A stretch of DNA of 64,000 nucleotides from Ilumatobacter coccineus YM16-304 (GCF_000348785.1 NC_020520.1:248001-312000), one strand, 5' to 3'; positions 1-8,745 are shown, numbered from the stretch's first letter. The notes: generated by a model from the letters alone, not told the origin. Program-made: numbers and translations.

Positions 1-1
1 G

Positions 2-1246
2 GCTTTTGCATCGCCAAAGGGTGGGTCCGGCAAGTCAGTTACCTGTCTCGCCTACGCGCAGGTCATTCACGCCCTGGGATTTTCGGTAGCGGTCGTGGAC
101 CTCGACATCGAAACGTCAGGAACCACCCTGCTGCACTTAGATCAAGTGCTGGCGAGCAAACGTAGTCAGGGATTTGGTACCCCGGTTGGGGGCGCGTTTG
201 ACCACGAGGAATCAGAACGCTATGCGGAGGTGTTGCTGGAGTCCGGCGTCATACTGATCCCCGCGCAGATCGAACTTGGCGAGTTCAGCACTGACCGAAC
301 GGATGCAATCGGAGTTGTGCGTGACGTCCTAAGGGCGACTTCCGGTTTTGACTACGTGCTTCTAGATCTTCAGGCGGGAGCAGACCCGGTTGCTGTTCAG
401 GCAGCCATGCATGCAGACGATGTTGTTATTGTTTCGGAGTTTGATCCGGTTTCGATTCAGGGGGTGAAGCGTCTAGAGCGACTTTACCCTGAAGCGTTCG
501 CCAAGGAATCAACATGGATTCTCTACAATAAGGTCCTTCCCGAAATCGCGAAGCGAATGACGGACATCTTGCGGATTGAGCGCAAGCTTCCAGCAATGCC
601 GTGGACGGTCGAGGTCGTGCGAAGTTACTTGGACGGCCAGATTCCAGTAGACATGCGATTGCCAAACCCGTTCACCCTTGTGGTGGTGGAAGGAGTGGCG
701 TCGTTGCTAGGTACAGAAGTTGGCACTGCCATTGCAGAGTGGCGTATGGCTGCTGAGCGAACTCGGCGTGAGCCGATCGAGGACCGTCTCCGCCAAATCG
801 ACAACGAGCTCGACGAGCTGGAACGCGACAGAATTCGGGCTGGCAGCGAGCTCGAAGCGCAGCGGCGTTCGGGTCGCATGGGTCTCGCGGCGTTCTGGGT
901 GAGCAGCGTTCTGGTTGTATTTGGCGTGAGCCTCGCGCTTACTCCGGACTATCGGTGGGTTGGTGGCGCGCTCTCGCTGCTTGGGCTATTTTCTGCTGGT
1001 CTCGCGTTCACTCAGCGGCCGGTGCGTGGTTTCGTACTTCGATGGGTGCGGTTGATTGCGGCCCCCTACATGAGGCTCTTTCGCATTGGCGGCCACGAAG
1101 GGGAGGACGACTGGATGGAACGTAGTGGTGAAACGGAGCTTGCTGTTCTTGAGCGCCGGATTGAGCGGCGCATTAGCGAGCTCGATCGTGAACGAACGGA
1201 GCTCTCTATCGCGACAAGGTCGAAATCCGACTCGCGGTCGGTGTGA
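2..1246 (+). CDS. MinD/ParA-like ATPase with C-terminal membrane hairpin (5' end outside window)
   Basis: The reading frame is open to the left edge. The first visible residues include the deviant Walker A motif SPKGGSGKS, followed by VVDLDI (Walker A'-type strand), so this is a P-loop ATPase of the MinD/ParA/Soj class whose real start lies upstream of the window; the internal GTG at 95 would cut the P-loop off. Downstream are LLDLQAGADP (Walker B region) and a charged coiled-coil segment. Two hydrophobic stretches (about nt 880-1020) form a membrane hairpin, and a second short charged helix follows. Family members bind ATP, dimerise and position plasmids, septum proteins or surface machines; the membrane hairpin is not typical of plasmid ParA. 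Codon use is AT-richer than the rest of the window, and the gene ends next to an att-like site, which suggests it belongs to an integrated element. The specific role is unknown. Confidence 0.8.
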   Translation, partial: AFASPKGGSGKSVTCLAYAQVIHALGFSVAVVDLDIETSGTTLLHLDQVLASKRSQGFGTPVGGAFDHEESERYAEVLLESGVILIPAQIELGEFSTDRTDAIGVVRDVLRATSGFDYVLLDLQAGADPVAVQAAMHADDVVIVSEFDPVSIQGVKRLERLYPEAFAKESTWILYNKVLPEIAKRMTDILRIERKLPAMPWTVEVVRSYLDGQIPVDMRLPNPFTLVVVEGVASLLGTEVGTAIAEWRMAAERTRREPIEDRLRQIDNELDELERDRIRAGSELEAQRRSGRMGLAAFWVSSVLVVFGVSLALTPDYRWVGGALSLLGLFSAGLAFTQRPVRGFVLRWVRLIAAPYMRLFRIGGHEGEDDWMERSGETELAVLERRIERRISELDRERTELSIATRSKSDSRSV

Positions 1247-1333
1247 GCGAGCGCCGCCAAAACACCCTGATGCTGTTCGGGGCTCGTGGCCGTTCGCGGC
1301 TGATCCGTAGTTTCGACTCGGTGTACCCGATTC

Positions 1334-1376
1334 TTCTAACGAAACTTCTAACGGACGGTTAGAAATCGGCTAGAAG
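1334..1376. repeat. Cluster of TTCTAAC direct and inverted repeats
   Basis: TTCTAAC occurs at 1334-1340 and 1346-1352 (12-bp step) and inverted as GTTAGAA at 1358-1364, with a degenerate copy (CTAGAAG) at about 1370-1376. The second and third copies form a palindrome with a 5-bp centre. Such clusters beside an att-like site may be arm-type sites for a recombinase/excisionase or an operator for the upstream ATPase gene. The function is inferred only from arrangement. Confidence 0.5.
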
Positions 1377-1466
1377 CGGCTGGGACGGCCTGACACAAAG
1401 CTTCGCGAAACACCAGCTCAGATGGTATTTTCTGACACTCATCGGACTGTGGATAACCTCTCGAAT

Positions 1467-1491
1467 CTGAGTTCAAGTCCCCCCTCGCGCA
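1467..1491 (+). other. tRNA 3'-end remnant, probable att site
   Basis: TTCAAGT (1472-1478) has the T-loop form. It is followed by CCCCC (T-stem 3' side), a 7-nt CTCGCGC acceptor strand and A as discriminator at 1491. The matching 5' halves (GGGGG T-stem side, GCGCGAG acceptor) are absent upstream, so this is not a whole tRNA gene. A terminator hairpin follows within 6 nt, as after real tRNA genes. Best reading: the original 3' portion of a tRNA left on the chromosome side after an element integrated from the left. Confidence 0.5.
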
Positions 1492-1496
1492 CGATG

Positions 1497-1518
1497 AACC
1501 CCAGTCTCGGCTGGGGTT
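1497..1518 (+). terminator. Hairpin after tRNA-like 3' end
   Basis: Perfect 8-bp stem AACCCCAG / CTGGGGTT with a 6-nt loop, starting 5 nt after the tRNA-like discriminator base. Only a short pyrimidine run follows (CCTTCGCGTCT). Confidence 0.55.
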
Positions 1519-1561
1519 CCTTCGCGTCTGGGGTCGGTCGATGTGCCCGGTCGCCGCAACC

Positions 1562-3028
1562 TCAGCCCGTGGTCGCAGCCATCGCCACGGCCAGGAACTC
1601 GTCGCGGTCCGGGGCGAGTGTTGGTGCCGGCGGACGTTCGTCCTTCGCGGCGTGTGCGGCTCCGGCGGCGGACAGCACCGCGGGGTCGGCGAACAATGCG
1701 TTCGGGTCGTCGAGCATGTTGAACGAGCGGAAGAACGCACGGAACACGTCGGGGTCGGCGCGGGTCGCCGGGACGAGGCCGTTGAGGATGAAGTCGCGCG
1801 TCGCTGCAGCGGCCTCATCGGGGTCGGAACCGTCACGAAGCGACGCGTGCAAACGCGTCCGGTCAGCATCCTGCCGACACGCCAGCTCGTAGTGCGGCTC
1901 CATCTCGTCGCGCATCGCCTCGTCCATCGCCAACGCGATCGCCAGTCGGTTGCGGCCGTGCTCGGCGAGCGCACCCGACAATGCCTCGGCGGCGATGCCG
2001 GCGAGCGAACACCCCTTGCCGTACCACGGGTTCGTCGCGACGGCGGCGTCACCGATCACCACCAACCCGGTAGCGACCGGCGCACCGTCCACGACGAAGC
2101 GACGGATCCTGTTTCGGAGCCGAGCCATCGACTCCACGTCGGAGATCGGGTCGGCCAATCCCTCCTCGGTCCACGGAGCGAGCGGGACGAGCGTTCGGAT
2201 CGCGGCCTCCCACGCGCCGGCGTCGCGCAACGCCATCAGCTCCCGGTCACCGGTCGGCACACCGAACGTGATCGAGAACGTGCCGTTGTCGCCGTAGAAC
2301 CCGGCGAACGCCACATAACCGAGGTCGCCACCCGCACCGTCCTTCGTGAGCAACGGCATCTCGCGACCCTCGCGCAAGCGGTAGAAACGCGACAGGTAGA
2401 TGATGCCCGCTTCGCTCAACTCCTCGACGGGCTGCACCGCTCCTTCCAGATCGGCGATCCAGTCGAGCACCCGCGAGTTGCGGCCACCGGCCACCACGAC
2501 GAGGTCGGCATCGACGGTCGTGCCGTCGTCGAGGCGCAGCCCACGAACGTCGGTGCCATCGGCGAGCAAGCCCGACACGCCCACACCACCGCGCCACGTC
2601 AACCCGGCCTCGGCGGTGACCGCGTTGCGGAGCACCCACTCGATGGTCAGCCGACGACAGCACAGAATCGCGAGTTCGTCGTCGCCAGGCCGCGGCGCGC
2701 GGTCGACGATGTCGGGCGGCAGGATCTGCTCGACCGACAACTCGGTGGCCCCCTGCTCCCGCAACGCGTCGAGCACGTCGGGAGCCCGCTCGCGCAGGAA
2801 ACGGCGAAGCCGTGCGAGCAGGGCGTGCGACTGGCGAGCGTGAGGAGCGCCTCGGCGTTCCCACTGTTCGAAGGCCTCGTCGGCCGACGCTGGAAGATCG
2901 GTGTCGTCACGCTCGTAGACGGTGACGGTGTGACCGTCGCGTGCGAGGACGAGCGCGGCGAGCATGCCGGCCATCCCGCCCCCGACCACGGCGATGTTCT
3001 GCGGATCGTCGACCTGCACGGCGCTCAC
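1562..3028 (-). CDS. FAD-dependent monooxygenase/oxidoreductase
   Basis: 488 residues. The N-terminus has the Rossmann dinucleotide motif VVGGGMAGMLAALVLARDG followed by an acidic residue at the end of strand 2 (VYERD), and the C-terminal half has the second FAD motif VVIGDAAVATNPWYGKGCS. This is the layout of flavoprotein hydroxylases of the squalene-epoxidase/tryptophan-halogenase/PHBH superfamily. A tryptophan-halogenase WxWxIP motif is not evident, so plain monooxygenase is preferred; the substrate is unknown. GTG at 3028 is chosen because its GTGA overlaps the stop of the hydrolase gene by 4 bp. It is the last gene of a five-gene coupled operon. An epoxidase followed by an epoxide-hydrolase-like enzyme would make chemical sense (inference). 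Confidence 0.8.
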   Translation of the reverse strand: MSAVQVDDPQNIAVVGGGMAGMLAALVLARDGHTVTVYERDDTDLPASADEAFEQWERRGAPHARQSHALLARLRRFLRERAPDVLDALREQGATELSVEQILPPDIVDRAPRPGDDELAILCCRRLTIEWVLRNAVTAEAGLTWRGGVGVSGLLADGTDVRGLRLDDGTTVDADLVVVAGGRNSRVLDWIADLEGAVQPVEELSEAGIIYLSRFYRLREGREMPLLTKDGAGGDLGYVAFAGFYGDNGTFSITFGVPTGDRELMALRDAGAWEAAIRTLVPLAPWTEEGLADPISDVESMARLRNRIRRFVVDGAPVATGLVVIGDAAVATNPWYGKGCSLAGIAAEALSGALAEHGRNRLAIALAMDEAMRDEMEPHYELACRQDADRTRLHASLRDGSDPDEAAAATRDFILNGLVPATRADPDVFRAFFRSFNMLDDPNALFADPAVLSAAGAAHAAKDERPPAPTLAPDRDEFLAVAMAATTG

Positions 3029-4023
3029 GCCACGCTCGTGACGAAGTCGATCAGCGCGGCGTTGACCTCGTCGGGCCGCTCCTGCTGCGTCCAGTGACCA
3101 CAGCCTTCGAGGATGATCGAACGGTGGAGTCGAGGCAGCGTCTCCGCGAACGCCTCGATGGCCGGGGCACCCCACACCGTCGGCCCGTCCCGATCACCGC
3201 CGATGAACAGCGCGGGCACCGAGATCGACGCGCCACGAAACGCCGCGAGGTCTTCCCAGTCGCGATCGACATTGCGATACCGGTTGAGCGGTCCACGAAA
3301 CCCCGAGTGCTCGAACTCCGAGGCGTACACGTCGAGATCATCCTCGCTCAGCCACGACGGCATCGCGTCGGGACGGTGGAACCGATCCTTCATCAGCCCA
3401 CCGCGAGCAACGGTCGCGACCGTCCCGACCGCTGGATCGGGAGGCGGCGCATCGCCCGACGCCGTGAACATGAACCCGAGCAGCCAGTCGCGTACGTCGG
3501 CCTCGATCTCGGCCTCGGCACGTCCCGGCTCTTGGAAGTACTCGACGTAGAACTCCTCGTCGCCGGCCATGGCGCGCATCACGTCGAGCGGTCGATGTTC
3601 CGACGGCGGCGAGAAGGGAACCGACAGCCCCGCCACCGCGGTGAACACGTCGGGTCGCAACATCGCGGAGGTCCACGCGATCGGCGCACCCCAGTCGTGT
3701 CCGACGATCACGGCGGTCGACGCACCCAGCGCGGCGACCAAGCCGACGTTGTCGGCCACCAAGCGGACCATGCGGTAGTCGTCGATGGCGAGTGGCTTCG
3801 ACGACCGGCCGTAGCCACGAACGTCGATCGCCACCGCGCGGTAGCCGGCAGCGGCGAGCGCCGGCAGTTGGTGTCGCCACGAGTACCACGACTCGGGAAA
3901 CCCGTGGACGAGGAGGACGAGCGGGCCCTCGCCAGCCTCGACACAGTGGATGCGCGTGCCGGCGACGTCGACGACGTGCGATCGGCAGCCGTCCGGAAGC
4001 GCCGAGCCGGTCACCTCGCTCAT
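3025..4023 (-). CDS. Alpha/beta hydrolase, soluble epoxide-hydrolase-like
   Basis: 332 residues. Visible elements are the oxyanion motif HGFPESWYSW near residue 40, the nucleophile elbow GHDWGA with Asp as nucleophile (Asp is found in epoxide hydrolases and haloalkane dehalogenases; Ser in esterases), the lid segment EFYVEYFQEPGRAE with tyrosines in the place used by epoxide hydrolases to hold the epoxide oxygen, and a C-terminal GCGHWTQQERP with the catalytic His. Predicted reaction: epoxide plus water to diol. The ATG at 4023 overlaps the stop of the upstream amidohydrolase by 4 bp (ATGA). A dehalogenase is possible but less likely because of the HGFPE and tyrosine pattern. Confidence 0.85.
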   Translation of the reverse strand: MSEVTGSALPDGCRSHVVDVAGTRIHCVEAGEGPLVLLVHGFPESWYSWRHQLPALAAAGYRAVAIDVRGYGRSSKPLAIDDYRMVRLVADNVGLVAALGASTAVIVGHDWGAPIAWTSAMLRPDVFTAVAGLSVPFSPPSEHRPLDVMRAMAGDEEFYVEYFQEPGRAEAEIEADVRDWLLGFMFTASGDAPPPDPAVGTVATVARGGLMKDRFHRPDAMPSWLSEDDLDVYASEFEHSGFRGPLNRYRNVDRDWEDLAAFRGASISVPALFIGGDRDGPTVWGAPAIEAFAETLPRLHRSIILEGCGHWTQQERPDEVNAALIDFVTSVA

Positions 4024-5702
4024 CGAGTTGCGATCTGGCCGGCGCGGGCGTCGGCCACGTACCCATCGGCAGCGGTCCAGGTGACCTCGCCGTTGACCAC
4101 GACCGTGTCGACACCCTCCTGCCGGCGGATCCACCGGTGGCTGTCGCCGGGGAAGTCGTCGGACGCGATCTCCGGGCCACGACCGATCTCGTCGGCGTCG
4201 AACACCACCACGTCGCCCGCGTACCCGGGGGCGAGCAGGCCGCGACCTTCGAGCCCCCAGATCGTCGCCGGGTCGAGCGTGATCTTCTTGACCGCTGCCT
4301 CGAGACTCAACGATCCGGTACCGCGGACGAACTCGGAGAAGAGGTAGCCGGTGTCGCCGAACGTCGAGAACGAACCGACGTGCGCGCCGCCGTCGGACGC
4401 ACCGACGTGCACGAGCGGATCGGCGAGCAACTCACCGATCACCTCGGAGTTGTCGTGACCGATCGACGCCCGGATGAACCACGTGCCGAGATCCTCGTCG
4501 AGCGCGAGGTCGACGAGCGTGTCGCCGTGCGTTCGCCCGCTCTCGCTGGCGATGTCGTCGATCGTGCGTCCGACGAGGTCGGCATTGCGGTCGTGCACGA
4601 CCTCGCGCACCACGAAATCGCCGGCGCCGAGACCGCCACCCGGTCGCTGAGCGAGCGCATTCATCTCGTCGACGAGCGCCTGACGCTGGTCGGCGATCGC
4701 CGTGATCTTGTCGGCATGCTCCGACATCGACGCCACGCGCCACCACGACGGCATGGTGAGCAGCATGAGGCTGCGCTGTTCGAGCGTGAAACTGATGTCG
4801 ATCGGTCGGGTCTGCACCTGCGGCCACACCGCCGCGCCGCGGGCTCGGGCGTCGTGCACCGCGGCCATCACCCGAGTGACCGCGGTGGGATTGGCGTCGG
4901 AGTGGAAGAGCGGAGACAGCGTCGTGGTGATGCCATGACGCAGCGACAGATCGGCGAGCTGCTCGATGCGCGCGATCGTGAGATCGGTGTCGTAGAACTC
5001 GTGGACGATCTGCAGGACGCCGCCGTGTTGGCCGAGCACCTCGGCGAGCGCATCGAGTTCGCCCGGCGCAGCCCAACGGCTGGGCACGGGTCGGTAGTTC
5101 TCGTCGATGTCGACGAAGCTCGTCGACAGACCGACCGCGCCCGTTTCGAGACACACCCGCAGGAGATCGGTCATCTCGCGAATTTCGGTCGCCGTTGCGT
5201 GACGCTCCTGGCTCTCGGGCCCCATCACGTACATCCGGATCACGGAGTGACCGACGAGTGATGCAACGTTCAGGGCGATGTTTCCGGTGAGCGAATCGAG
5301 CCAGGCGCCGAAGCCCTCGCCCCAGCCCCAGTCGACGCCGTTGTCGAACGCAGTCTTCGGCATCTCCTCGATGAGTCGGAACATGCTGCTGAACACATCA
5401 CGCTGCTCGGCGCGAAGCGGAGCGAGCGACAGCGAGCAGTTGCCCGGCACGACCGTGGTGATGCCGTGCTCGATCGCCGGGAACGCGTACGGATCGAAGC
5501 AGAGTTGAGCGTCGTAGTGCGTGTGCGGGTCGATGAATCCGGGCGCGACGATCTTGCCGGCGGCGTCGATCGACCGCTCGGCCTCACCGACGTTTCCACC
5601 GACCGCGACGATGCGTCCGTCGTGGATCGCCACGTCGCCGCGGCGCCGGGGCAAGCCCGAGCCGTCGACGAGCATTCCATTGCGGATGACGAGATCGATC
5701 AT
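4020..5702 (-). CDS. N-acyl-D-amino-acid deacylase-like amidohydrolase
   Basis: 560 residues, amidohydrolase superfamily (D-aminoacylase/dihydroorotase branch). The start is characteristic (DLVIRNGMLVDGSG), then APGFIDPHTHYDAQ with the metal-binding HxH, TTVVPGNCSLSLAP, and a C-terminal block with GASDGGAHVG and a beta-sandwich closing segment (GYAGDVVVFDADEIGRGPE). Members hydrolyse N-acyl-D-amino acids or related cyclic amides using zinc; the substrate here is not decidable. The 4-bp overlaps at both ends place it in the middle of the operon. Many actinobacterial genomes carry paralogues of this family near TetR regulators and oxidoreductases. Confidence 0.85.
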   Translation of the reverse strand: MIDLVIRNGMLVDGSGLPRRRGDVAIHDGRIVAVGGNVGEAERSIDAAGKIVAPGFIDPHTHYDAQLCFDPYAFPAIEHGITTVVPGNCSLSLAPLRAEQRDVFSSMFRLIEEMPKTAFDNGVDWGWGEGFGAWLDSLTGNIALNVASLVGHSVIRMYVMGPESQERHATATEIREMTDLLRVCLETGAVGLSTSFVDIDENYRPVPSRWAAPGELDALAEVLGQHGGVLQIVHEFYDTDLTIARIEQLADLSLRHGITTTLSPLFHSDANPTAVTRVMAAVHDARARGAAVWPQVQTRPIDISFTLEQRSLMLLTMPSWWRVASMSEHADKITAIADQRQALVDEMNALAQRPGGGLGAGDFVVREVVHDRNADLVGRTIDDIASESGRTHGDTLVDLALDEDLGTWFIRASIGHDNSEVIGELLADPLVHVGASDGGAHVGSFSTFGDTGYLFSEFVRGTGSLSLEAAVKKITLDPATIWGLEGRGLLAPGYAGDVVVFDADEIGRGPEIASDDFPGDSHRWIRRQEGVDTVVVNGEVTWTAADGYVADARAGQIATR

Positions 5703-5959
5703 GATGAGACTCCCTGATGCCGGTCGGGCGTTGATGGTGTGTTCGTGTCGTGTCCGAGCGCCGGGAGCACGACGCTCCAGGGCTGCCCGACGAGTTCGTC
5801 GATGGAGCAGATGCCGGCCCGATCGAGGGACGCGGTGCAGGCCTCCTCGTCGAGCGAGATCGTCGCGGTGCCACCGTTGTCGTAGGTGATCTCCACCTCG
5901 ATCTCAGCGCGGCCGTCGTGTCCTCCGACGACGACGGCACGGCTGATGACGGCGGTCAT
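5699..5959 (-). CDS. Conserved small protein of amidohydrolase operon, unknown function
   Basis: 86 residues, acidic. The central part reads as an alternating beta pattern (AEIEVEITYDNGGTATISLD) followed by a helix-like segment with ELVGQPWSVVL. No motif assigns a function. Start ATG 5959 overlaps the stop of the preceding small gene and the gene's own stop overlaps the amidohydrolase start, so it is translated as part of the same chain. The coupling on both sides argues that it is a real gene, perhaps an accessory subunit or chaperone for the amidohydrolase (inference). Confidence 0.7.
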   Translation of the reverse strand: MTAVISRAVVVGGHDGRAEIEVEITYDNGGTATISLDEEACTASLDRAGICSIDELVGQPWSVVLPALGHDTNTPSTPDRHQGVSS

Positions 5960-6156
5960 TGCGCCGGCGGAGGTTCGGTGAACACGATGTCGCTGGGGAG
6001 GAGCCCGCTCGCATTTCCGAGCGGCGGCCTGGCGGCGAGATGCAGATTCCACGACTGCAGCTGTTGGGCGGCGTCGTCGACGTCGGGCAGGACCCGAGCC
6101 GCGATCGCCGCCAAGCTCTCGTCCTGGCCGGGCGTCACGAAACGTCGAGTGCTCAT
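5956..6156 (-). CDS. Small LysM-like protein, first gene of the amidohydrolase operon
   Basis: 66 residues: ESLAAIAARVL, then QLQSWNLHLA, then GLLPSDIVFTEPP. This succession (short helix, WN-x-HL, L-P-S-D-x-V-F) resembles a minimal LysM fold as in phage-tail X-type proteins, but it has no signal peptide or second domain. It is the promoter-proximal gene, facing the divergent TetR gene across a 116-bp region with a palindrome. A function in the pathway is not known. Confidence 0.65.
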   Translation of the reverse strand: MSTRRFVTPGQDESLAAIAARVLPDVDDAAQQLQSWNLHLAARPPLGNASGLLPSDIVFTEPPPAQ

Positions 6157-6180
6157 CGACGACGAGCGTAATCAACCTTG

Positions 6181-6195
6181 TTGAACGCTGTCCAA
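6181..6195. promoter_or_regulatory. Palindrome between divergent tetR-like gene and operon, candidate operator
   Basis: TTGAACGCTGTCCAA has dyad symmetry (TTGnACnnnGTnCAA) and lies in an AT-rich stretch of the 116-bp divergent intergenic region, 25 bp from the start of the small LysM-like gene. TetR regulators usually bind such palindromes at divergent promoters. Binding by the adjacent protein is inferred. Confidence 0.5.
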
Positions 6196-6272
6196 TAGTA
6201 GATCGCGACCGGTTGACGCGACAGCACGCCAAAATGGAACGGTGCGCAAGAGGATGATCTGGTGACGTCGCC

Positions 6273-6890
<618 letters not shown>

Positions 6891-6892
6891 CC

Positions 6893-6929
6893 GACCGGAC
6901 GGTTTGTCTCTGAGACAAAGCGTCCGGTC
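6893..6929. terminator. Bidirectional terminator between tetR-like and peroxidase genes
   Basis: Near-perfect dyad: GACCGGACG then TTTGTCTC, 1-nt centre, GAGACAAA then CGTCCGGTC, with one mismatched G pair. It lies between convergent genes and overlaps the peroxidase stop codon by two bases. Confidence 0.7.
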
Positions 6930-8643
6930 ACTGGCCGCGGGAGTCGGGATCGACGCCGGCGATCGTGAGGAGGTCGGCCATGGTGAAGTCGGTGCCGGTC
7001 GAGCCGTCGCGTTGCGGCAGCGTCGGGCGCCACCCATCGACGTTGAGGTAGCTGTCGGGATCGTTCTCCAGCAGGCCCATGAACACCTCGCCGACGATGC
7101 GGCCACCCACCGGGCCGAGGTGCAGACCGTCGGCGATCACGTCGGCTTCGCGCAGGATGTAGAAGAACAGCGGCGTCGACGAGTCGAGGTTCGCGCCGAG
7201 TTGTCCGACGTCGGAGAGGTCGGCCGCCGAGAGCCGGTCGACGTTCATCTCGTCGGCCACCCGCTGCCCCGACGGAACCTCCCACGTGATGTGGCGCAGC
7301 AGGTTGCGAGTCGCCAGCGACGTCGGCCCGATCTCCTCACCGCGCACGGTCGGGATCGAGAACATCGGCAACTGGAACAGCGGTGTCGACATCTTCGTGT
7401 CGATGCGCTTGTTGTTCCTCACCTCGCCGTCGCCGAAGTCGAAAAAGGTCTGCCACCCGATGAAGCGCCGCGGGCCGGTCGCATGACCGCTGAGATCGTT
7501 CGGGTCGTCGTCGCCGAAGGTGTCGGGGTCGAACACGAACGCGAAGAACGGCTCACCGTTGTCGCCCGCCAGGTTCGCTCGGTACGACGGCCGGATCTGT
7601 GAGTGCCCGAACCGGTACGCCGACGTCTGGAACTCGAACGGGATCCGGGTGACGGCGGGCCGGTACACCTGGCGACCGTTCTGCACGATGTCGTCGACCA
7701 TCGCCTGGCCGACGAACTGCGGCAGGATCTCGTTGACGATGATCCACTGATAGTGGTGCCGGACGATTCGCTGAGCGGCGGCGAAGTCGTCGGCGGTCGG
7801 CACCCGACCCGAGATGTCGTCGAGCACTGCGTTGTGGAACATGATGAATCCGCACTGCAGGCCGGCGATCATCAGGTTCTCGTCGTTGCGCGGATCGGCG
7901 ATCATCGCCACGCCTTCGTCGTCACGCAGCAGGTCCTCGAACTGTCCGCCGCTACCGATGCGCAACCGGAACCCGTCGTACATCTCGGGCGACTCGTCGG
8001 GCCCGCCGCCGTACACGCTGTCGAGATCGAACCGGGCGCTGCGCAGGTTGACGCTCCGCCGGGCCGGCGTCACCCGACCGAGCCGGGAGCCGGCATCACG
8101 GGTGATGTCGTGATCGAGGAACTGGCCCATGAAGGTCGCGCCCGCGGTGTTGGTCGGGTTGTCGCGGTTGTCGGGGCTGAGCTCGGGCTCGGTGAGGAGG
8201 CGGATCGGGCCGACCTCGAGCGGGTCGTTGGCGTCCATGATCCCGCCGGGTCGCCCGAGTTCGACGAGTGCCTCGCGCAGTTCCTGGCTCGGCCGAGCGA
8301 ACGACGGGAGGTCGAACAAACGGGTGAACCGGTCGGGGCCGTCGGCACGGTTTGGCTGCGGATCGCCGTCGGCGTTGCCCTCGCCGTCCCCGTCACCCGG
8401 GCGTCGGTTTCCGCCGCCATCGCGACGACGGCCACCGCGACCACCTCGGTCGCGAGTCGGCTGCGGGGTGTCGTCTTCGTCGGTCTGGGCGGCAGCGATG
8501 CCGGGTACCGCCACGGCCGCCGCTGTGCCGGCACCGATGATGCCGATGAACCTGCGGCGAGACGTCGGTCCGGTGGTGCCGTCGGAGACGTTGCCGGTGG
8601 AAGGGTGGGAGCGTTCGGTGTGGTCGGTCATGGACGCCACCAT
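6928..8643 (-). CDS. Secreted haem peroxidase (animal/dual-oxidase-like family), Tat-exported
   Basis: 571 residues. A twin-arginine signal is visible (TSRRRFIGIIGAGTAAAVAVPG, cut by AAA near residue 50), followed by a disordered Asp/Gly/Arg-rich linker and then the peroxidase domain. MGQFLDHDIT carries the distal His/Asp of the animal haem peroxidase family; ILPQFVGQAMV, FRFGHSQ-type sequence (YRFGHSQIRPSYR, proximal His) and the fold length agree. Family members oxidise halides or organics with H2O2. Tat export is consistent with haem being loaded before secretion. ATG 8643 is followed by another in-frame ATG at 8631. It is a lone gene with its own terminator. Confidence 0.85.
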   Translation of the reverse strand: MVASMTDHTERSHPSTGNVSDGTTGPTSRRRFIGIIGAGTAAAVAVPGIAAAQTDEDDTPQPTRDRGGRGGRRRDGGGNRRPGDGDGEGNADGDPQPNRADGPDRFTRLFDLPSFARPSQELREALVELGRPGGIMDANDPLEVGPIRLLTEPELSPDNRDNPTNTAGATFMGQFLDHDITRDAGSRLGRVTPARRSVNLRSARFDLDSVYGGGPDESPEMYDGFRLRIGSGGQFEDLLRDDEGVAMIADPRNDENLMIAGLQCGFIMFHNAVLDDISGRVPTADDFAAAQRIVRHHYQWIIVNEILPQFVGQAMVDDIVQNGRQVYRPAVTRIPFEFQTSAYRFGHSQIRPSYRANLAGDNGEPFFAFVFDPDTFGDDDPNDLSGHATGPRRFIGWQTFFDFGDGEVRNNKRIDTKMSTPLFQLPMFSIPTVRGEEIGPTSLATRNLLRHITWEVPSGQRVADEMNVDRLSAADLSDVGQLGANLDSSTPLFFYILREADVIADGLHLGPVGGRIVGEVFMGLLENDPDSYLNVDGWRPTLPQRDGSTGTDFTMADLLTIAGVDPDSRGQ

Positions 8644-8715
8644 CTCGGTGGAGTCGAAGGACCGACCTCGCGAATCTCACAAGATCACGACAAGGTCTGG
8701 CGCCATACCCAGTGC

Positions 8716-8742
8716 GTCATTCGGTGTCTGACACCGGATGAC
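8716..8742 (-). terminator. Hairpin downstream of zinc-ribbon membrane protein gene
   Basis: GTCATTCGGTGTC / GACACCGGATGAC, 13-bp stem with one G-T pair and a 1-nt centre, starting 4 nt beyond the stop of the minus-strand gene. Confidence 0.6.
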
Positions 8743-8745
8743 GGG

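Larger units (their letters stand above)
1247..1561. other. Gene-free boundary region between AT-richer DNA and the host-like operon
   Basis: No supported gene in 315 bp. It contains, in order, a cluster of TTCTAAC words in both orientations (1334-1376), a 9-mer matching the inverted DnaA box (TGTGGATAA, 1448-1456), a tRNA-3'-end-like sequence (1467-1491) and an 8-bp-stem hairpin (1497-1518). The order repeats-tRNA end-terminator is what is expected at the edge of an element integrated into a tRNA gene. Confidence 0.6.

Noticed and set aside
1448-1456. DnaA box as sign of a replication origin
   Set aside because: A single 9-mer, no cluster, no dnaA/dnaN nearby.
1460-1491. Complete tRNA gene at the left edge
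   Set aside because: Acceptor 5' strand and paired T-stem are missing; only a 3' portion is present.
1541-3097. 518-codon plus-strand open frame opposite the FAD oxidoreductase gene
   Set aside because: High-GC shadow frame; lacks domain pattern, while the minus strand shows clear FAD motifs and coupled starts.
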